Source: Rubellimicrobium arenae (GTDB lineage: Bacteria; Pseudomonadota; Alphaproteobacteria; Rhodobacterales; Rhodobacteraceae). From it: 64,000 nucleotides of DNA. The notes beneath the pieces are model-generated. The model did not search any database. It saw only the letters and a program-made list of their open reading frames with translations, and had not been told where the DNA came from. Made by a program: the position numbers and the translations under genes. This document shows positions 9,044 through 17,408 of this stretch, piece after piece. The DNA lies in contig NZ_JAFMSS010000004.1 of NCBI RefSeq assembly GCF_017916295.1, positions 369,282-433,281 on the forward strand. The letters run 5' to 3'. The stretch's first letter is position 1. Each line of letters opens with the position of its first letter.

Positions 9044-9274
9044 TATCCAATCTACTCTGAGGAGAAACATCCGGGAGTGCTGCTCCCGTCCTGCGTGAAG
9101 AGCCTCCGGTGGGAGGATCAATTTCTCTAAGCCCGTCATATGGTTAACTTATGTGTTCCAAACCGGGCTGAATTGTGGCTTTTTTGGTTGGCTGCGCTCC
9201 CAATTGTGTTACTTTCATGCTGCGCTCGCACACTGTTGGGCGAGACTTCTTGCTTGGGAATTTGGGAGGGCTTC
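9044..9274 (+). promoter_or_regulatory. AT-richer leader with two hairpins upstream of the first VPLPA-CTERM gene
   Basis: No gene seen. Two small stem-loops follow each other: CGGGAG-TGCTG-CTCCCG (9072-9088) and CCTCC-GGTG-GGAGG (9103-9116); the second would hide a GGAGG. Further on are GGTTAAC (9132), CCAAACC (about 9159) and a T-run. The region is visibly AT-richer than its surroundings. The promoter for the 9275 gene must lie here, but I cannot place it firmly. Confidence 0.35.
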
Positions 9275-9808
9275 ATGCTCAAGACTTGGAAGGCAGCGGC
9301 GCTGACGGCGGCTATGCTGGCAGCTCCGCTTTCCGCTTCGGCGACGACCATGGTCTCGCCGGGCGGCAGCTACGATCTCCTTGCCGACGACTACTTCTTC
9401 GACGGTCAATTCGAGATCGGGCAGGAGGCGGGGTCCGCCACCTTCACGTTCTACAACAGCTCGGACCGGAACTACGTGCTGGCCCTCCTGGGCGGCACCG
9501 TCCAGCAGCTGTCGGCTGCCTTCGCGGGTGGCGTGAACGTGTCCTTCGGGTCGCTCGGCCCGGTGGCCATCGGCCAGGACGAGACGACCGGCTTCGAAGA
9601 GTCGATCACCGTCGCCGCCAACGAGACGATCGAGCTCGTCCTGAACTGGGGTGACGTGATCGACACCGGCCTCCGCACGGGTGGCATCGCCGACATCGAC
9701 TTCGCCGTCGAAGCCGCTGTGGTGCCCGTCCCCGCCGCTGGCCTGCTCCTGCTGTCCGGCCTCGGTGGCCTGGCCGCGGTGCGCCGTCGCAAGTCCAAGG
9801 CCGCCTAA
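9275..9808 (+). CDS. VPLPA-CTERM sorting domain protein, secreted
   Basis: A 177-residue protein with a signal peptide (MLKTWKAAALTAAMLAAPLSASA), a Thr/Gly/Asn-rich beta domain of unknown function, and a C-terminal tripartite tail: VPVPAAG, a hydrophobic helix (LLLLSGLGGLAAV) and a basic RRRKSKAA end. This is the VPLPA-CTERM variant of PEP-CTERM, found mainly in Rhodobacterales and processed by an exosortase-type transpeptidase; the mature protein is expected at the envelope or in extracellular matrix. ATG 9275 is preceded by GGGAGGG. The frame is open upstream to 9140, but the signal peptide and ribosome site favour 9275. No exosortase gene is in the window. Confidence 0.8.
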   Translation: MLKTWKAAALTAAMLAAPLSASATTMVSPGGSYDLLADDYFFDGQFEIGQEAGSATFTFYNSSDRNYVLALLGGTVQQLSAAFAGGVNVSFGSLGPVAIGQDETTGFEESITVAANETIELVLNWGDVIDTGLRTGGIADIDFAVEAAVVPVPAAGLLLLSGLGGLAAVRRRKSKAA

Positions 9809-9825
9809 GGCCTGATCGATCTCGG

Positions 9826-9853
9826 AAGGGCCGGCCACCTGCCGGCCCTTCTG
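9826..9853 (+). terminator. Rho-independent terminator after VPLPA-CTERM gene
   Basis: AAGGGCCGGC-CACCT-GCCGGCCCTT (9826-9850) forms a perfect 10-bp stem 18 bases after the stop codon, followed by a short T-containing tail. Confidence 0.8.
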
Positions 9854-9932
9854 TCCGACCACAAAGCTCCGAAGCAGGCGGGTGCGGCAAGGCCGGACCC
9901 GCCTGTTCGCTTTTGCGGCATACTGTTCCTGT

Positions 9933-9947
9933 GTTCCGCTAACGTTC
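9933..9947 (+). promoter_or_regulatory. LexA (SOS) box upstream of uvrA
   Basis: GTTC-CGCTAAC-GTTC, a perfect match to the alphaproteobacterial LexA consensus GTTC-N7-GTTC, lies 66 bases before the uvrA start. A further GTTC at 9925-9928 precedes it. uvrA is a classical SOS gene, so the context supports the call. Confidence 0.85.
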
Positions 9948-10012
9948 TCTCATTCCGCTTGGCCCGGCCAATCGTTTCCGCTATGTAACCTCGTCCATCC
10001 GGAGGCCTGCGC

Positions 10013-12880
10013 ATGGCGGAGCAGAAGTTCATCGAGGTGCGGGGCGCCCGCGAGCACAACCTCAAGAACATCGACGTGAACATTCCCCGGGACGAGCTTG
10101 TCGTCATCACCGGGCTCTCGGGGTCGGGGAAGTCCTCCCTCGCCTTCGACACCATCTATGCCGAGGGGCAGCGCCGCTACGTGGAGTCGCTGTCGGCCTA
10201 CGCCCGCCAGTTCCTCGACATGATGGAGAAGCCGGATGTGGACCACATCTCCGGCCTCTCGCCCGCGATCTCGATCGAACAGAAGACCACCTCGAAGAAC
10301 CCTCGTTCGACCGTCGGCACGGTGACCGAGATCTACGACTACATGCGTCTGCTGTTTGCCCGCGCCGGCACGCCCTACAGCCCGGCCACCGGCCTGCCGA
10401 TCGAGGCGCAGCAGGTCCAAGACATGGTCGACCGCGTGATGGCCATGCCCGAGGGGACGCGCGGCTTCCTCCTGGCGCCGTTCGTGCGCGACCGGAAGGG
10501 GGAATACCGGAAGGAGTTTCTCGACCTCCGCAAGCAGGGCTTCCAGCGCGTCAAGGTAGACGGCGCCTTCTACGAGATCGACGAGGTGCCCGCGCTCGAC
10601 AAGAAGCTCCGCCACGATATCGACGTGGTGGTCGACCGCATCGTGGTCCGGGCCGGGCTCGAAACCCGCCTCGCGGATTCGTTCCGCACCGCGCTCGACC
10701 TGGCCGACGGCATCGCCGTCCTCGAGACCGCCCCGCGCGAGGAGGAGGGCGAGCCCGAGCGCATCACCTTCTCCGAGAAGTTCGCCTGCCCGGTCTCGGG
10801 CTTCACCATCCCCGAGATCGAGCCGCGCCTCTTTTCCTTCAACGCGCCCTATGGCGCCTGTCCGGTCTGCGACGGCCTCGGGGCGGAGCTGTTCTTCGAC
10901 GAACGGCTCGTGGTTCCCGACATCACCCGCAAGCTGAACCAGGGGGCGATCGCGCCCTGGGCCAAGTCCAAGTCGCCCTATTCGACCCAGACCATCGAGG
11001 CGCTGTCCAAGCATTACGAGTTCGACAAGAGCTCCCGTTGGAAGGACCTGCCCGAGCGCGCCAAGGAGGTGCTCCTGCGCGGCTCCGGGGCCGAGGAGAT
11101 CGTGTTCCGCTACGACGAAGGGGGGCGCGTCTACCAGGTGCGCCGCCCCTTCGAGGGCGTCATCCCCAACATGGAGCGGCGCTACAAGGAAACCGATTCC
11201 GCCTGGGTCCGCGAGGAGTTCGAGCAGTACCAGAACGAACGTCCCTGCCACGCCTGCGGCGGCTTCCGTCTCAAGCCCGAGGCGCTGGCCGTCAAGATCG
11301 GCGGCCAGCATGTGGGCGAGGTGGTCCGCATGTCGATCAAGCAGGCCTATGACTGGGTGCAGACCGTCCCCGGCAGCCTGTCGAACCAGAAGAACGAGAT
11401 CGCCCGCGCCATCCTCAAGGAGATCCGGGAACGCCTGGGTTTCCTGAACAACGTGGGGCTCGAATACCTGACCCTGTCGCGCAACGCCGGCACGCTGTCG
11501 GGCGGTGAAAGCCAGCGCATCCGCCTGGCCTCGCAGATCGGCTCGGGCCTGACGGGGGTGCTCTATGTGCTCGATGAGCCGTCGATCGGCCTTCACCAGC
11601 GCGACAACGACCGCCTGCTCGCCACGCTCCGCTCCTTGCGGGACCAGGGAAACACCGTCGTCGTCGTCGAGCATGACGAGGACGCGATCCGCACGGCGGA
11701 TTACGTCTTCGACATCGGGCCGGGCGCCGGGGTGCATGGGGGGCAGGTGGTGGCCCATGGCACGCCCGAGGAGATCGCTGCCAATCCGAACTCCGTGACG
11801 GGCGAGTATCTGTCGGGCCGCCGGGCAATCCCTGTCCGGTCCGGCCAGCGGCGGCCGGGCAATGGCAAGACCCTCACGGTGGTCAACGCCACCGGCAACA
11901 ACCTCAAGAACGTCACGGCCGAGTTTCCGCTGGGCAAGTTCGTCTGCGTGACCGGGGTGTCGGGCGGCGGCAAGTCGACGCTCACCATCGAGACCCTGTA
12001 CAAGAACGCGGCCATGAAGCTGAACGGTGCGCGCGAGACGCCCGCCCCCTGCGAGACGATCACGGGGTTCGAGCATCTCGACAAGGTCATCGACATCGAC
12101 CAACGGCCCATCGGGCGGACGCCCCGGTCGAACCCGGCGACCTATGTGGGGGCCTTCACGCCCATCCGCGACTGGTTCGCCGGCCTGCCGGAAAGCCTGG
12201 CGCGCGGCTACAAGTCCGGGCGCTTCTCCTTCAACGTGAAAGGCGGGCGCTGCGAGGCCTGCCAGGGCGACGGCGTCATCAAGATCGAGATGCACTTCCT
12301 GCCCGACGTCTATGTCACGTGCGAGACCTGCAAGGGCAAGCGCTACAACCGCGAGACCCTGGAGGTCCTGCACAAGGGCAAGAGCATCGCGGACGTGCTC
12401 GACATGACGGTCGAGGACGCGCAGGAGTTCTTCCGTGCCGTGCCGTCCATCCGTGAAAAGATGGACGCGCTTGTCCGCGTCGGCCTGGGCTACGTCAAGG
12501 TCGGCCAGCAGGCGACGACCCTGTCCGGCGGCGAGGCGCAGCGCGTCAAGCTGTCCAAGGAGCTGTCGCGGCGATCCACGGGCCGCACGCTCTACATCCT
12601 GGACGAGCCGACGACCGGGCTGCACTTCGAGGATGTCCGCAAGCTTCTTGAGGTGCTGCACGAGTTGGTGGACCAAGGGAACACCGTCGTCGTCATCGAA
12701 CATAACCTGGACGTGGTGAAGACGGCGGACTGGGTCATCGACATCGGTCCCGAAGGGGGCGACGGCGGTGGCCGGATCGTGGCCACCGGCACGCCCGAGG
12801 AGGTCGCCGTGAATGCGGACAGCCATACGGGGCGCTATCTCAAGCCGCTGCTCGACGAGCGGAAGGTCGCAGCCGAGTAA
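10013..12880 (+). CDS. uvrA: Excinuclease ABC subunit A
   Basis: A 955-residue DNA-damage recognition ATPase of nucleotide excision repair, acting as a dimer with UvrB. Two ABC modules are visible: Walker A GLSGSGKSS near residue 40 and GVSGGGKST around residue 650; ABC signatures LSGGESQR and LSGGEAQR; zinc-finger cysteines CPVCDG/CHACGG and CEACQGDG...CETCKGKRY. Length is that of the family. ATG 10013 follows GGAGG. The LexA box at 9933 implies SOS induction. It is flanked on both sides by VPLPA-CTERM genes, each with its own terminator, so uvrA is monocistronic. Confidence 0.98.
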   Translation: MAEQKFIEVRGAREHNLKNIDVNIPRDELVVITGLSGSGKSSLAFDTIYAEGQRRYVESLSAYARQFLDMMEKPDVDHISGLSPAISIEQKTTSKNPRSTVGTVTEIYDYMRLLFARAGTPYSPATGLPIEAQQVQDMVDRVMAMPEGTRGFLLAPFVRDRKGEYRKEFLDLRKQGFQRVKVDGAFYEIDEVPALDKKLRHDIDVVVDRIVVRAGLETRLADSFRTALDLADGIAVLETAPREEEGEPERITFSEKFACPVSGFTIPEIEPRLFSFNAPYGACPVCDGLGAELFFDERLVVPDITRKLNQGAIAPWAKSKSPYSTQTIEALSKHYEFDKSSRWKDLPERAKEVLLRGSGAEEIVFRYDEGGRVYQVRRPFEGVIPNMERRYKETDSAWVREEFEQYQNERPCHACGGFRLKPEALAVKIGGQHVGEVVRMSIKQAYDWVQTVPGSLSNQKNEIARAILKEIRERLGFLNNVGLEYLTLSRNAGTLSGGESQRIRLASQIGSGLTGVLYVLDEPSIGLHQRDNDRLLATLRSLRDQGNTVVVVEHDEDAIRTADYVFDIGPGAGVHGGQVVAHGTPEEIAANPNSVTGEYLSGRRAIPVRSGQRRPGNGKTLTVVNATGNNLKNVTAEFPLGKFVCVTGVSGGGKSTLTIETLYKNAAMKLNGARETPAPCETITGFEHLDKVIDIDQRPIGRTPRSNPATYVGAFTPIRDWFAGLPESLARGYKSGRFSFNVKGGRCEACQGDGVIKIEMHFLPDVYVTCETCKGKRYNRETLEVLHKGKSIADVLDMTVEDAQEFFRAVPSIREKMDALVRVGLGYVKVGQQATTLSGGEAQRVKLSKELSRRSTGRTLYILDEPTTGLHFEDVRKLLEVLHELVDQGNTVVVIEHNLDVVKTADWVIDIGPEGGDGGGRIVATGTPEEVAVNADSHTGRYLKPLLDERKVAAE

Positions 12881-12904
12881 CCGAACGCTCGATGCCCGGA
12901 GCGA

Positions 12905-12941
12905 GGGGGTCATGGTCCAGCCATGGCCCCCTTTCACTTTT
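12905..12941 (+). terminator. Rho-independent terminator after uvrA
   Basis: GGGGGTCATGG-TCCAG-CCATGGCCCCC (12905-12931) forms an 11-bp stem with one wobble, followed by TTTCACTTTT, 24 bases after the uvrA stop. Confidence 0.85.
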
Positions 12942-13254
12942 GAAGATCGGGACATCATCAGTCTGACCAGAAACACGGGCAGCTGCCGCACCGAAGCTGG
13001 CGCCGACCGACCGATGGGATGAGCCGCGCGTCAGGGCGCGCAGCCAGGCCCGCTCCGGTGGCTCTGGACCAGCTTACGGCATCAGAAACGCCGTATCCGT
13101 CCCAGGTTTATGGCAGGAATACGGCAAAACTGGCCTAAACCATGGGCGCAGGGACGCCGATTGTGGCCAAACCATGTCTATTGTTGATTGGAGTGGTCCC
13201 ACTACCGCCTTAGTGTAGCCAAATTGGTTAACGAAGCGTGCAGAGGACTGGGAC
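12942..13254 (+). promoter_or_regulatory. Upstream region of second VPLPA-CTERM gene, with direct and inverted repeats
   Basis: No gene seen in this 313-base stretch. Two near-identical copies, GGCCTAAACCATG (13132-13144) and GGCCAAACCATG (13165-13176), sit 33 bases apart, about three helical turns. GGTTTA at about 13105 forms an inverted match to TAAACC of the first copy. GGTTAAC occurs at 13216, 33 bases before the ribosome site. The arrangement looks like an operator or activator-binding region for the 13255 gene; the binding protein is unknown. Confidence 0.4.
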
Positions 13255-13788
13255 ATGAAAACGCTTGTGCTAGCGGCGGGAACGAGCCTCGCTCTGATGG
13301 CGACGGCTGCGACAGCCGCCACCGTCGACTTTACCGGGGCCGGCAACCAAGGCGGCGGCTCCTATACCGAGGATGGTTTCCAGTTCGACGATGTGCGGAT
13401 CGTCAGCGGCAACTGCCCCGGCGATGCGCCCTGCGGCGCCCTGAACCCGAATGAGACCTCGACCCTGACCAGCGTCATGGGCAGCGTCTTCGACCTGACC
13501 TCGCTGGCCGTGACCATCGTGGGGAACTCGCCGGCGGTGCTGGAACTGACGACCGACTTCGGCTCCTTCCAGATCGACACGGATGGCGTCTTCGACTTCG
13601 CCAGCAACGCGCTCTTCCAGGGCATCTCGTTCCTGACGTTCGACAACGTCACGGACAAGGGCAACATCCGCTTCGACAACATCGAGATCGCGGAAGGCCC
13701 GGCTCCCATTCCGCTTCCGGCCGGCGCCGTCCTGCTCGGGACCGCTCTGGTGGGCCTGGGCGCCGTGCGCCGTCGCCGCAACGCCTGA
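13255..13788 (+). CDS. VPLPA-CTERM sorting domain protein, secreted
   Basis: A 177-residue exported protein: signal peptide MKTLVLAAGTSLALMATAATA, then a domain opening with TVDFTGAGNQGGGSYTEDGF and containing a Cys pair (NCPGDAPCG), typical of small beta-sandwich PEP-CTERM passengers. The tail is IPLPAGAVLLGTALVGLGAV followed by RRRRNA, the VPLPA-CTERM signal. GAGGA precedes the ATG. It shares length and tail with the 9275 protein but little else, so the two are probably separate substrates of the same sorting system. The function of the passenger domain is unknown. Confidence 0.8.
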   Translation: MKTLVLAAGTSLALMATAATAATVDFTGAGNQGGGSYTEDGFQFDDVRIVSGNCPGDAPCGALNPNETSTLTSVMGSVFDLTSLAVTIVGNSPAVLELTTDFGSFQIDTDGVFDFASNALFQGISFLTFDNVTDKGNIRFDNIEIAEGPAPIPLPAGAVLLGTALVGLGAVRRRRNA

Positions 13789-13809
13789 GCGACACGACCC
13801 CCAAACGAC

Positions 13810-13840
13810 AACGAGCGGCCCCCGGGCCGCTCGTTTCATT
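13810..13840 (+). terminator. Rho-independent terminator after second VPLPA-CTERM gene
   Basis: ACGAGCGGCCC-CC-GGGCCGCTCGT (13811-13834) is a near-perfect stem with TTCATTT after it. The mmsA stop follows on the opposite strand; a C-rich mirror tail is absent, so it mainly serves the plus strand. Confidence 0.8.
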
Positions 13841-13897
13841 TCTGACCTCGGGTTCGGGCTCTGGCCGTCCCCGGAGGGCGGCCAGAGCGCCGGACGC

Positions 13898-15397
13898 TTA
13901 CTCCATCTGGCGGAAGTTCAGCGCCGCGCCTTCCTTGATGCCCGAGGGCCAGCGCGAGGTGACCGTCTTGGTCCGCGTGTAGAAGCGGATCGAATCCGGC
14001 CCGTGCTGGTTCAGGTCGCCGAAGGCCGACTTCTTCCAGCCGCCGAAGGTGTGGTAGGCCAGCGGCACCGGGATCGGCACGTTGATCCCGATCATGCCCA
14101 CGTTCACCCGGGCCGCAAAGTCGCGCGCCGTGTCGCCGTCGCGGGTGAAGATCGCGGTCCCGTTGCCGTATTCGTGGCTCATCGCCAGCCCCAGGGCTTC
14201 CTCATAGGTCTTGGCGCGCACCGTGGACAGGACCGGCCCGAAGATCTCCTTGCGGTAGATGTCCATGTCCGGGGTCACGCGGTCGAAGAGGTGCGGGCCG
14301 ACGAAGAAGCCGTTCTCGTAGCCCTGCAGGTTGAAGTTCCGACCGTCCACGACCAGTTCCGCGCCCTGCTGCACGCCGGATTCGACGAGGTTCAGGATGT
14401 TGGCCTTGGCGGCGGCGGTCACGACGGGGCCGTAGTCGACGTCCTTGCCGGCGGTGTAGGGGCCGACCTTCAGCTTCTCGATGCGGGGCACGAGCTTCTC
14501 GATCAGGCGGTCGGCGGTTTCCTCGCCCACCGGCACGGCGACCGAGATGGCCATGCAGCGTTCGCCCGCCGCACCGTAACCCGCGCCGACCAGCGCGTCG
14601 GCCGCCTGATCCAAGTCGGCGTCCGGCATGACGATCATGTGGTTCTTCGCGCCGCCGAAGGCCTGCACGCGTTTCCCGTTCGAGGCCCCGCGCCCGTAGA
14701 TGTACTGCGCGATCGGCGTGGAGCCCACGAAGCCCACGGCCTGGATCACCGGATGGTCAAGGATGGCGTCCACCGCTTCCTTGTCGCCGTTGACCACCTG
14801 CAGGATGCCCTTGGGCAGACCGGCCTCTTCCATCAGCTCGGCCAGCATCAGCGGCACGGACGGCGCGCGCTCGGAGGGCTTGAGGATGAAGGCGTTGCCG
14901 CAGGCGATGGCCGGGGCGAACATCCACATCGGGATCATGGCGGGGAAGTTGAACGGGGTGATCCCGGCGCAGACGCCCAGCGCCTGACGCATGGAATACA
15001 TGTCGATGCCCGGGCCGGCGCCGTCGGTGAACTCGCCCTTCAGGAGGTGCGGCGCGCCGATGCAGAACTCGACGACCTCGAGCCCGCGCTGGATATCGCC
15101 TGCGGCGTCGGGCAACGTCTTGCCATGCTCGCGCGACAACGCCTCGGCCAGCTTGTCCATGTCGCGGTTGAGGAGCGCGACCATCTTCATCATCACGCGC
15201 GCCCGACGCTGCGGGTTCACGGCGGCCCATTTGGGCTGCGCGGCGGCGGCAACCTGGACGGCGTGGTCCATCTCCTCGACCGAGGCGAGCGGAAGGCGCG
15301 CCTGCACCTCGCCGGTGGCCGGGTTGAAGACGTCGGTGAAGCGGCCCGAGGTGCCCTTCACGTGCTCGCCGTTGATGTAGTGGGTCAGTTCCTGCAT
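13898..15397 (-). CDS. mmsA: CoA-acylating methylmalonate-semialdehyde dehydrogenase
   Basis: A 499-residue aldehyde dehydrogenase that converts (methyl)malonate semialdehyde to propionyl- or acetyl-CoA in valine, myo-inositol or beta-alanine breakdown. Family signs are MQELTHYINGEHV at the start, GITPFNFPAMIPMWMFAPAI, FVGSTPIAQYIY and the catalytic Cys in GYGAAGERCMAISVAV. The absence of the usual general-base Glu at the ALDH position is typical of this CoA-dependent subgroup. GGGAGGATACC precedes the ATG. It is divergent from a LysR-type gene 93 bases away, which is the likely regulator. Confidence 0.95.
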   Translation of the reverse strand: MQELTHYINGEHVKGTSGRFTDVFNPATGEVQARLPLASVEEMDHAVQVAAAAQPKWAAVNPQRRARVMMKMVALLNRDMDKLAEALSREHGKTLPDAAGDIQRGLEVVEFCIGAPHLLKGEFTDGAGPGIDMYSMRQALGVCAGITPFNFPAMIPMWMFAPAIACGNAFILKPSERAPSVPLMLAELMEEAGLPKGILQVVNGDKEAVDAILDHPVIQAVGFVGSTPIAQYIYGRGASNGKRVQAFGGAKNHMIVMPDADLDQAADALVGAGYGAAGERCMAISVAVPVGEETADRLIEKLVPRIEKLKVGPYTAGKDVDYGPVVTAAAKANILNLVESGVQQGAELVVDGRNFNLQGYENGFFVGPHLFDRVTPDMDIYRKEIFGPVLSTVRAKTYEEALGLAMSHEYGNGTAIFTRDGDTARDFAARVNVGMIGINVPIPVPLAYHTFGGWKKSAFGDLNQHGPDSIRFYTRTKTVTSRWPSGIKEGAALNFRQME

Positions 15398-15490
15398 GGT
15401 ATCCTCCCGGGGGATGTTGGGGTGTCTCTAGCCTTGCGTTTTTCGAGGTAACAGAGCCATCATCCCAAAACCGTCATGCAGGAATGCAAG

Positions 15491-16402
15491 ATGCTGGACT
15501 GGGACGACATGCGGGTCTTCTTGGGCGTGGCCCGTGCGCGCAGCCTGTCCGGGGCGGCGCCCAGCCTTCGCATGGACCCGGCCACCGTGGGCCGCCGCAT
15601 CGCCCGGCTCGAGGAGGCGCTGGGGGCCGCGCTCTTCCTCAAGAGCCCGCAGGGCTATGCGCTGACCGACCTGGGCGCCCGGCTCCAATCGCGGGCCGAG
15701 GAAGCCGAGGAAGCCATGAGGCTCGCGCTCGAGGAAGGGCAGGGCGCGTCCCAGGGCCTGACGGGGCAGGTGCGGATCGGCGCGCCGGACGGTTGCGCCA
15801 ATTTCCTGCTCCCGCAGGTCGTGGCCCGCATCCAGGCCCGAAACCCGGGGCTGGAGATCCAGATCCTCGCTTTGCCCCGCGTGGTGAACCTGAGCCGTCG
15901 CGAAGCCGACATCGCCATCACGGTCAGCCCGCCCGACGCGGGCCGGCTGACCGTCCAGAAGATCGCCGATTACCGGCTGCATCTGGCCCAGCGGCGCGAT
16001 GCCCCCGCCGTGGCGACGCTCTCGGATCTGAAGGGGCGGCCCGTCGTGGGCTATATCCAGGACATGATCTTCGACCGGGCCTTGGACTATCTGGGCGAGT
16101 TGGGCCTTGGGACCGTTCAGCTCGCGTCCAACTCGGTGCCCGTGCAACTCATGCTGCTCCGGCAGGGGGGGGTCGGGGTGGTCCACGACTTCGCGTTGCC
16201 CTTTGCGCCCGAACTGACGCGCATCCTGACATCCGAGGTCAGCCTGACCCGCGCCTTCTATCTCGTCCGCCACGACGCGGACCGCCGGAGCGAACGGATG
16301 TCACGCCTTGCGGCGGCAATCATCCGAGAGTTGCGGGAAGAGGTGGCGCGGCTCGAAGCTCACGTTAACTTGACAGAGGTGGGGTCGGGAGACGAGCCTT
16401 GA
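15491..16402 (+). CDS. LysR-type transcriptional regulator (probable mmsA regulator)
   Basis: About 303 residues. The N-terminal winged helix-turn-helix reads WDDMRVFLGVARARSLSGAAPSL with DPATVGRRIARLEEALGAALF, followed by a periplasmic-binding-like effector domain (VRIGAPDGCANFLLPQVV...). ATG 15491 is preferred because AGGA sits eight bases before it; an in-frame ATG at 15476 has no ribosome site. Divergent orientation to mmsA is the classic arrangement for a LysR regulator and target, so it probably controls mmsA and itself. Effector unknown. Confidence 0.88.
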   Translation: MLDWDDMRVFLGVARARSLSGAAPSLRMDPATVGRRIARLEEALGAALFLKSPQGYALTDLGARLQSRAEEAEEAMRLALEEGQGASQGLTGQVRIGAPDGCANFLLPQVVARIQARNPGLEIQILALPRVVNLSRREADIAITVSPPDAGRLTVQKIADYRLHLAQRRDAPAVATLSDLKGRPVVGYIQDMIFDRALDYLGELGLGTVQLASNSVPVQLMLLRQGGVGVVHDFALPFAPELTRILTSEVSLTRAFYLVRHDADRRSERMSRLAAAIIRELREEVARLEAHVNLTEVGSGDEP

Positions 16403-16427
16403 CCCAGGCAGCGCGAGGGAGGTCGCC

Positions 16428-16862
16428 ATGCTTGTTAGTCAGATCCTCAAGTCCAAGGCCGATGACGGCGTCCTCACGGTGCAGCCCGACGCCACAGTCG
16501 GCGACGCCGCCCGGATCCTGTCGGAACGCCGCATCGGCTCCCTCGTGGTCAGCCGGGACGGACGCCAGGCGCTCGGCATCCTGTCCGAGCGGGACATCGT
16601 GCGCGAGATCGGCCGCCGCGGTCCCGGGTGCCTGAACGACAGCGTGGAGTCGATGATGACCCGCGACCTCGTCACCTGCACGCGGTCCGACATGGCCGAC
16701 ACCGTCCTGGCCCGCATGACCGAAGGGCGGTTCCGGCACCTTCCGGTGGTCGAGGACGGCGACATGGTGGGCCTGATTTCCATCGGCGACGTCGTGAAGG
16801 CTCGCCTGTCCGAGCTTTCCATGGAAAAGGATGCTCTCGAAGGGATGATCAAGGGCATCTGA
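16428..16862 (+). CDS. CBS-domain pair protein
   Basis: A 144-residue protein consisting essentially of two CBS motifs, ending each with the familiar patterns ILSERDIVREIGRRG and GLISIGDVVKARL. Stand-alone CBS pairs bind adenosyl ligands (AMP, ATP, SAM) and act as energy or redox sensors. AGGGAGG precedes the ATG. The coaD start follows its stop codon immediately (TGAATG), so the two are one transcript; a role near CoA synthesis is possible but not shown. Confidence 0.9.
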   Translation: MLVSQILKSKADDGVLTVQPDATVGDAARILSERRIGSLVVSRDGRQALGILSERDIVREIGRRGPGCLNDSVESMMTRDLVTCTRSDMADTVLARMTEGRFRHLPVVEDGDMVGLISIGDVVKARLSELSMEKDALEGMIKGI

Positions 16863-17360
16863 ATGCGCATTGGACTTTACCCGGGCACCTTCGACCCGGT
16901 GACGCTCGGCCATACGGACATCATCCGCCGGGCTTGCAGTCTTGTGGACCGGCTCGTGATCGGGGTCGCGATCAACCGCGACAAGGGCCCGCTTTTCTCG
17001 CTCGAGGAACGGGTCGGCCTGCTCGAGCAGGAGATCAGCGCGATCGCGGCGGCCTGCGGGACCGAGATCGTCGTGCATCCCTTCGAGAACCTGCTGATCG
17101 ACTGCGCCCGCGATGTCGGGGCCTCGGTCATCGTGCGGGGCCTGCGGGCGGTGGCCGATTTCGAATACGAGTTCCAGATGGTCGGCATGAACCGGACGCT
17201 CGACGACTCGGTCGAGACGGTGTTCCTCATGGCCGAGGCCCGCCATCAGGCGATCGCGTCCAAGCTGGTCAAGGAGATCGCCCGCCTGGGTGGCGACGTG
17301 TCCAAGTTCGTGCCCCCGGCTGTCCATGCGGCGCTGGCCGAACGGTTGGGCCGGAAATGA
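16863..17360 (+). CDS. coaD: Phosphopantetheine adenylyltransferase
   Basis: A 165-residue enzyme that transfers AMP from ATP to 4'-phosphopantetheine, the penultimate step in CoA synthesis. It has the nucleotidyltransferase motif GTFDPVTLGHTDII (T/HxGH) at the N-terminus, VRGLRAVADFEYEFQM around residue 88 and the C-terminal block SSKLVKEIARLGGDVS-like segment. Full family length. Directly abuts the CBS gene and ends in a strong terminator. Confidence 0.97.
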   Translation: MRIGLYPGTFDPVTLGHTDIIRRACSLVDRLVIGVAINRDKGPLFSLEERVGLLEQEISAIAAACGTEIVVHPFENLLIDCARDVGASVIVRGLRAVADFEYEFQMVGMNRTLDDSVETVFLMAEARHQAIASKLVKEIARLGGDVSKFVPPAVHAALAERLGRK

Positions 17361-17361
17361 A

Positions 17362-17384
17362 AAGGCCGCCCCGGGGGCGGCCTT
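17362..17384. terminator. Terminator after coaD, shared with DUF1127 gene
   Basis: AAGGCCGCCCC-G-GGGGCGGCCTT forms a perfect 11-bp stem directly after the coaD stop. It also lies just downstream of the convergent DUF1127 gene, so it may work in both directions. Confidence 0.75.
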
Positions 17385-17408
17385 GAACGAATGAACCGGT
17401 CGGATCGC

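Noticed and set aside
9950..12991. Long minus-strand open frame opposite uvrA
   Set aside because: It has no family features and low-complexity His/Gly/Arg composition; long antisense frames are normal in high-GC codon usage.
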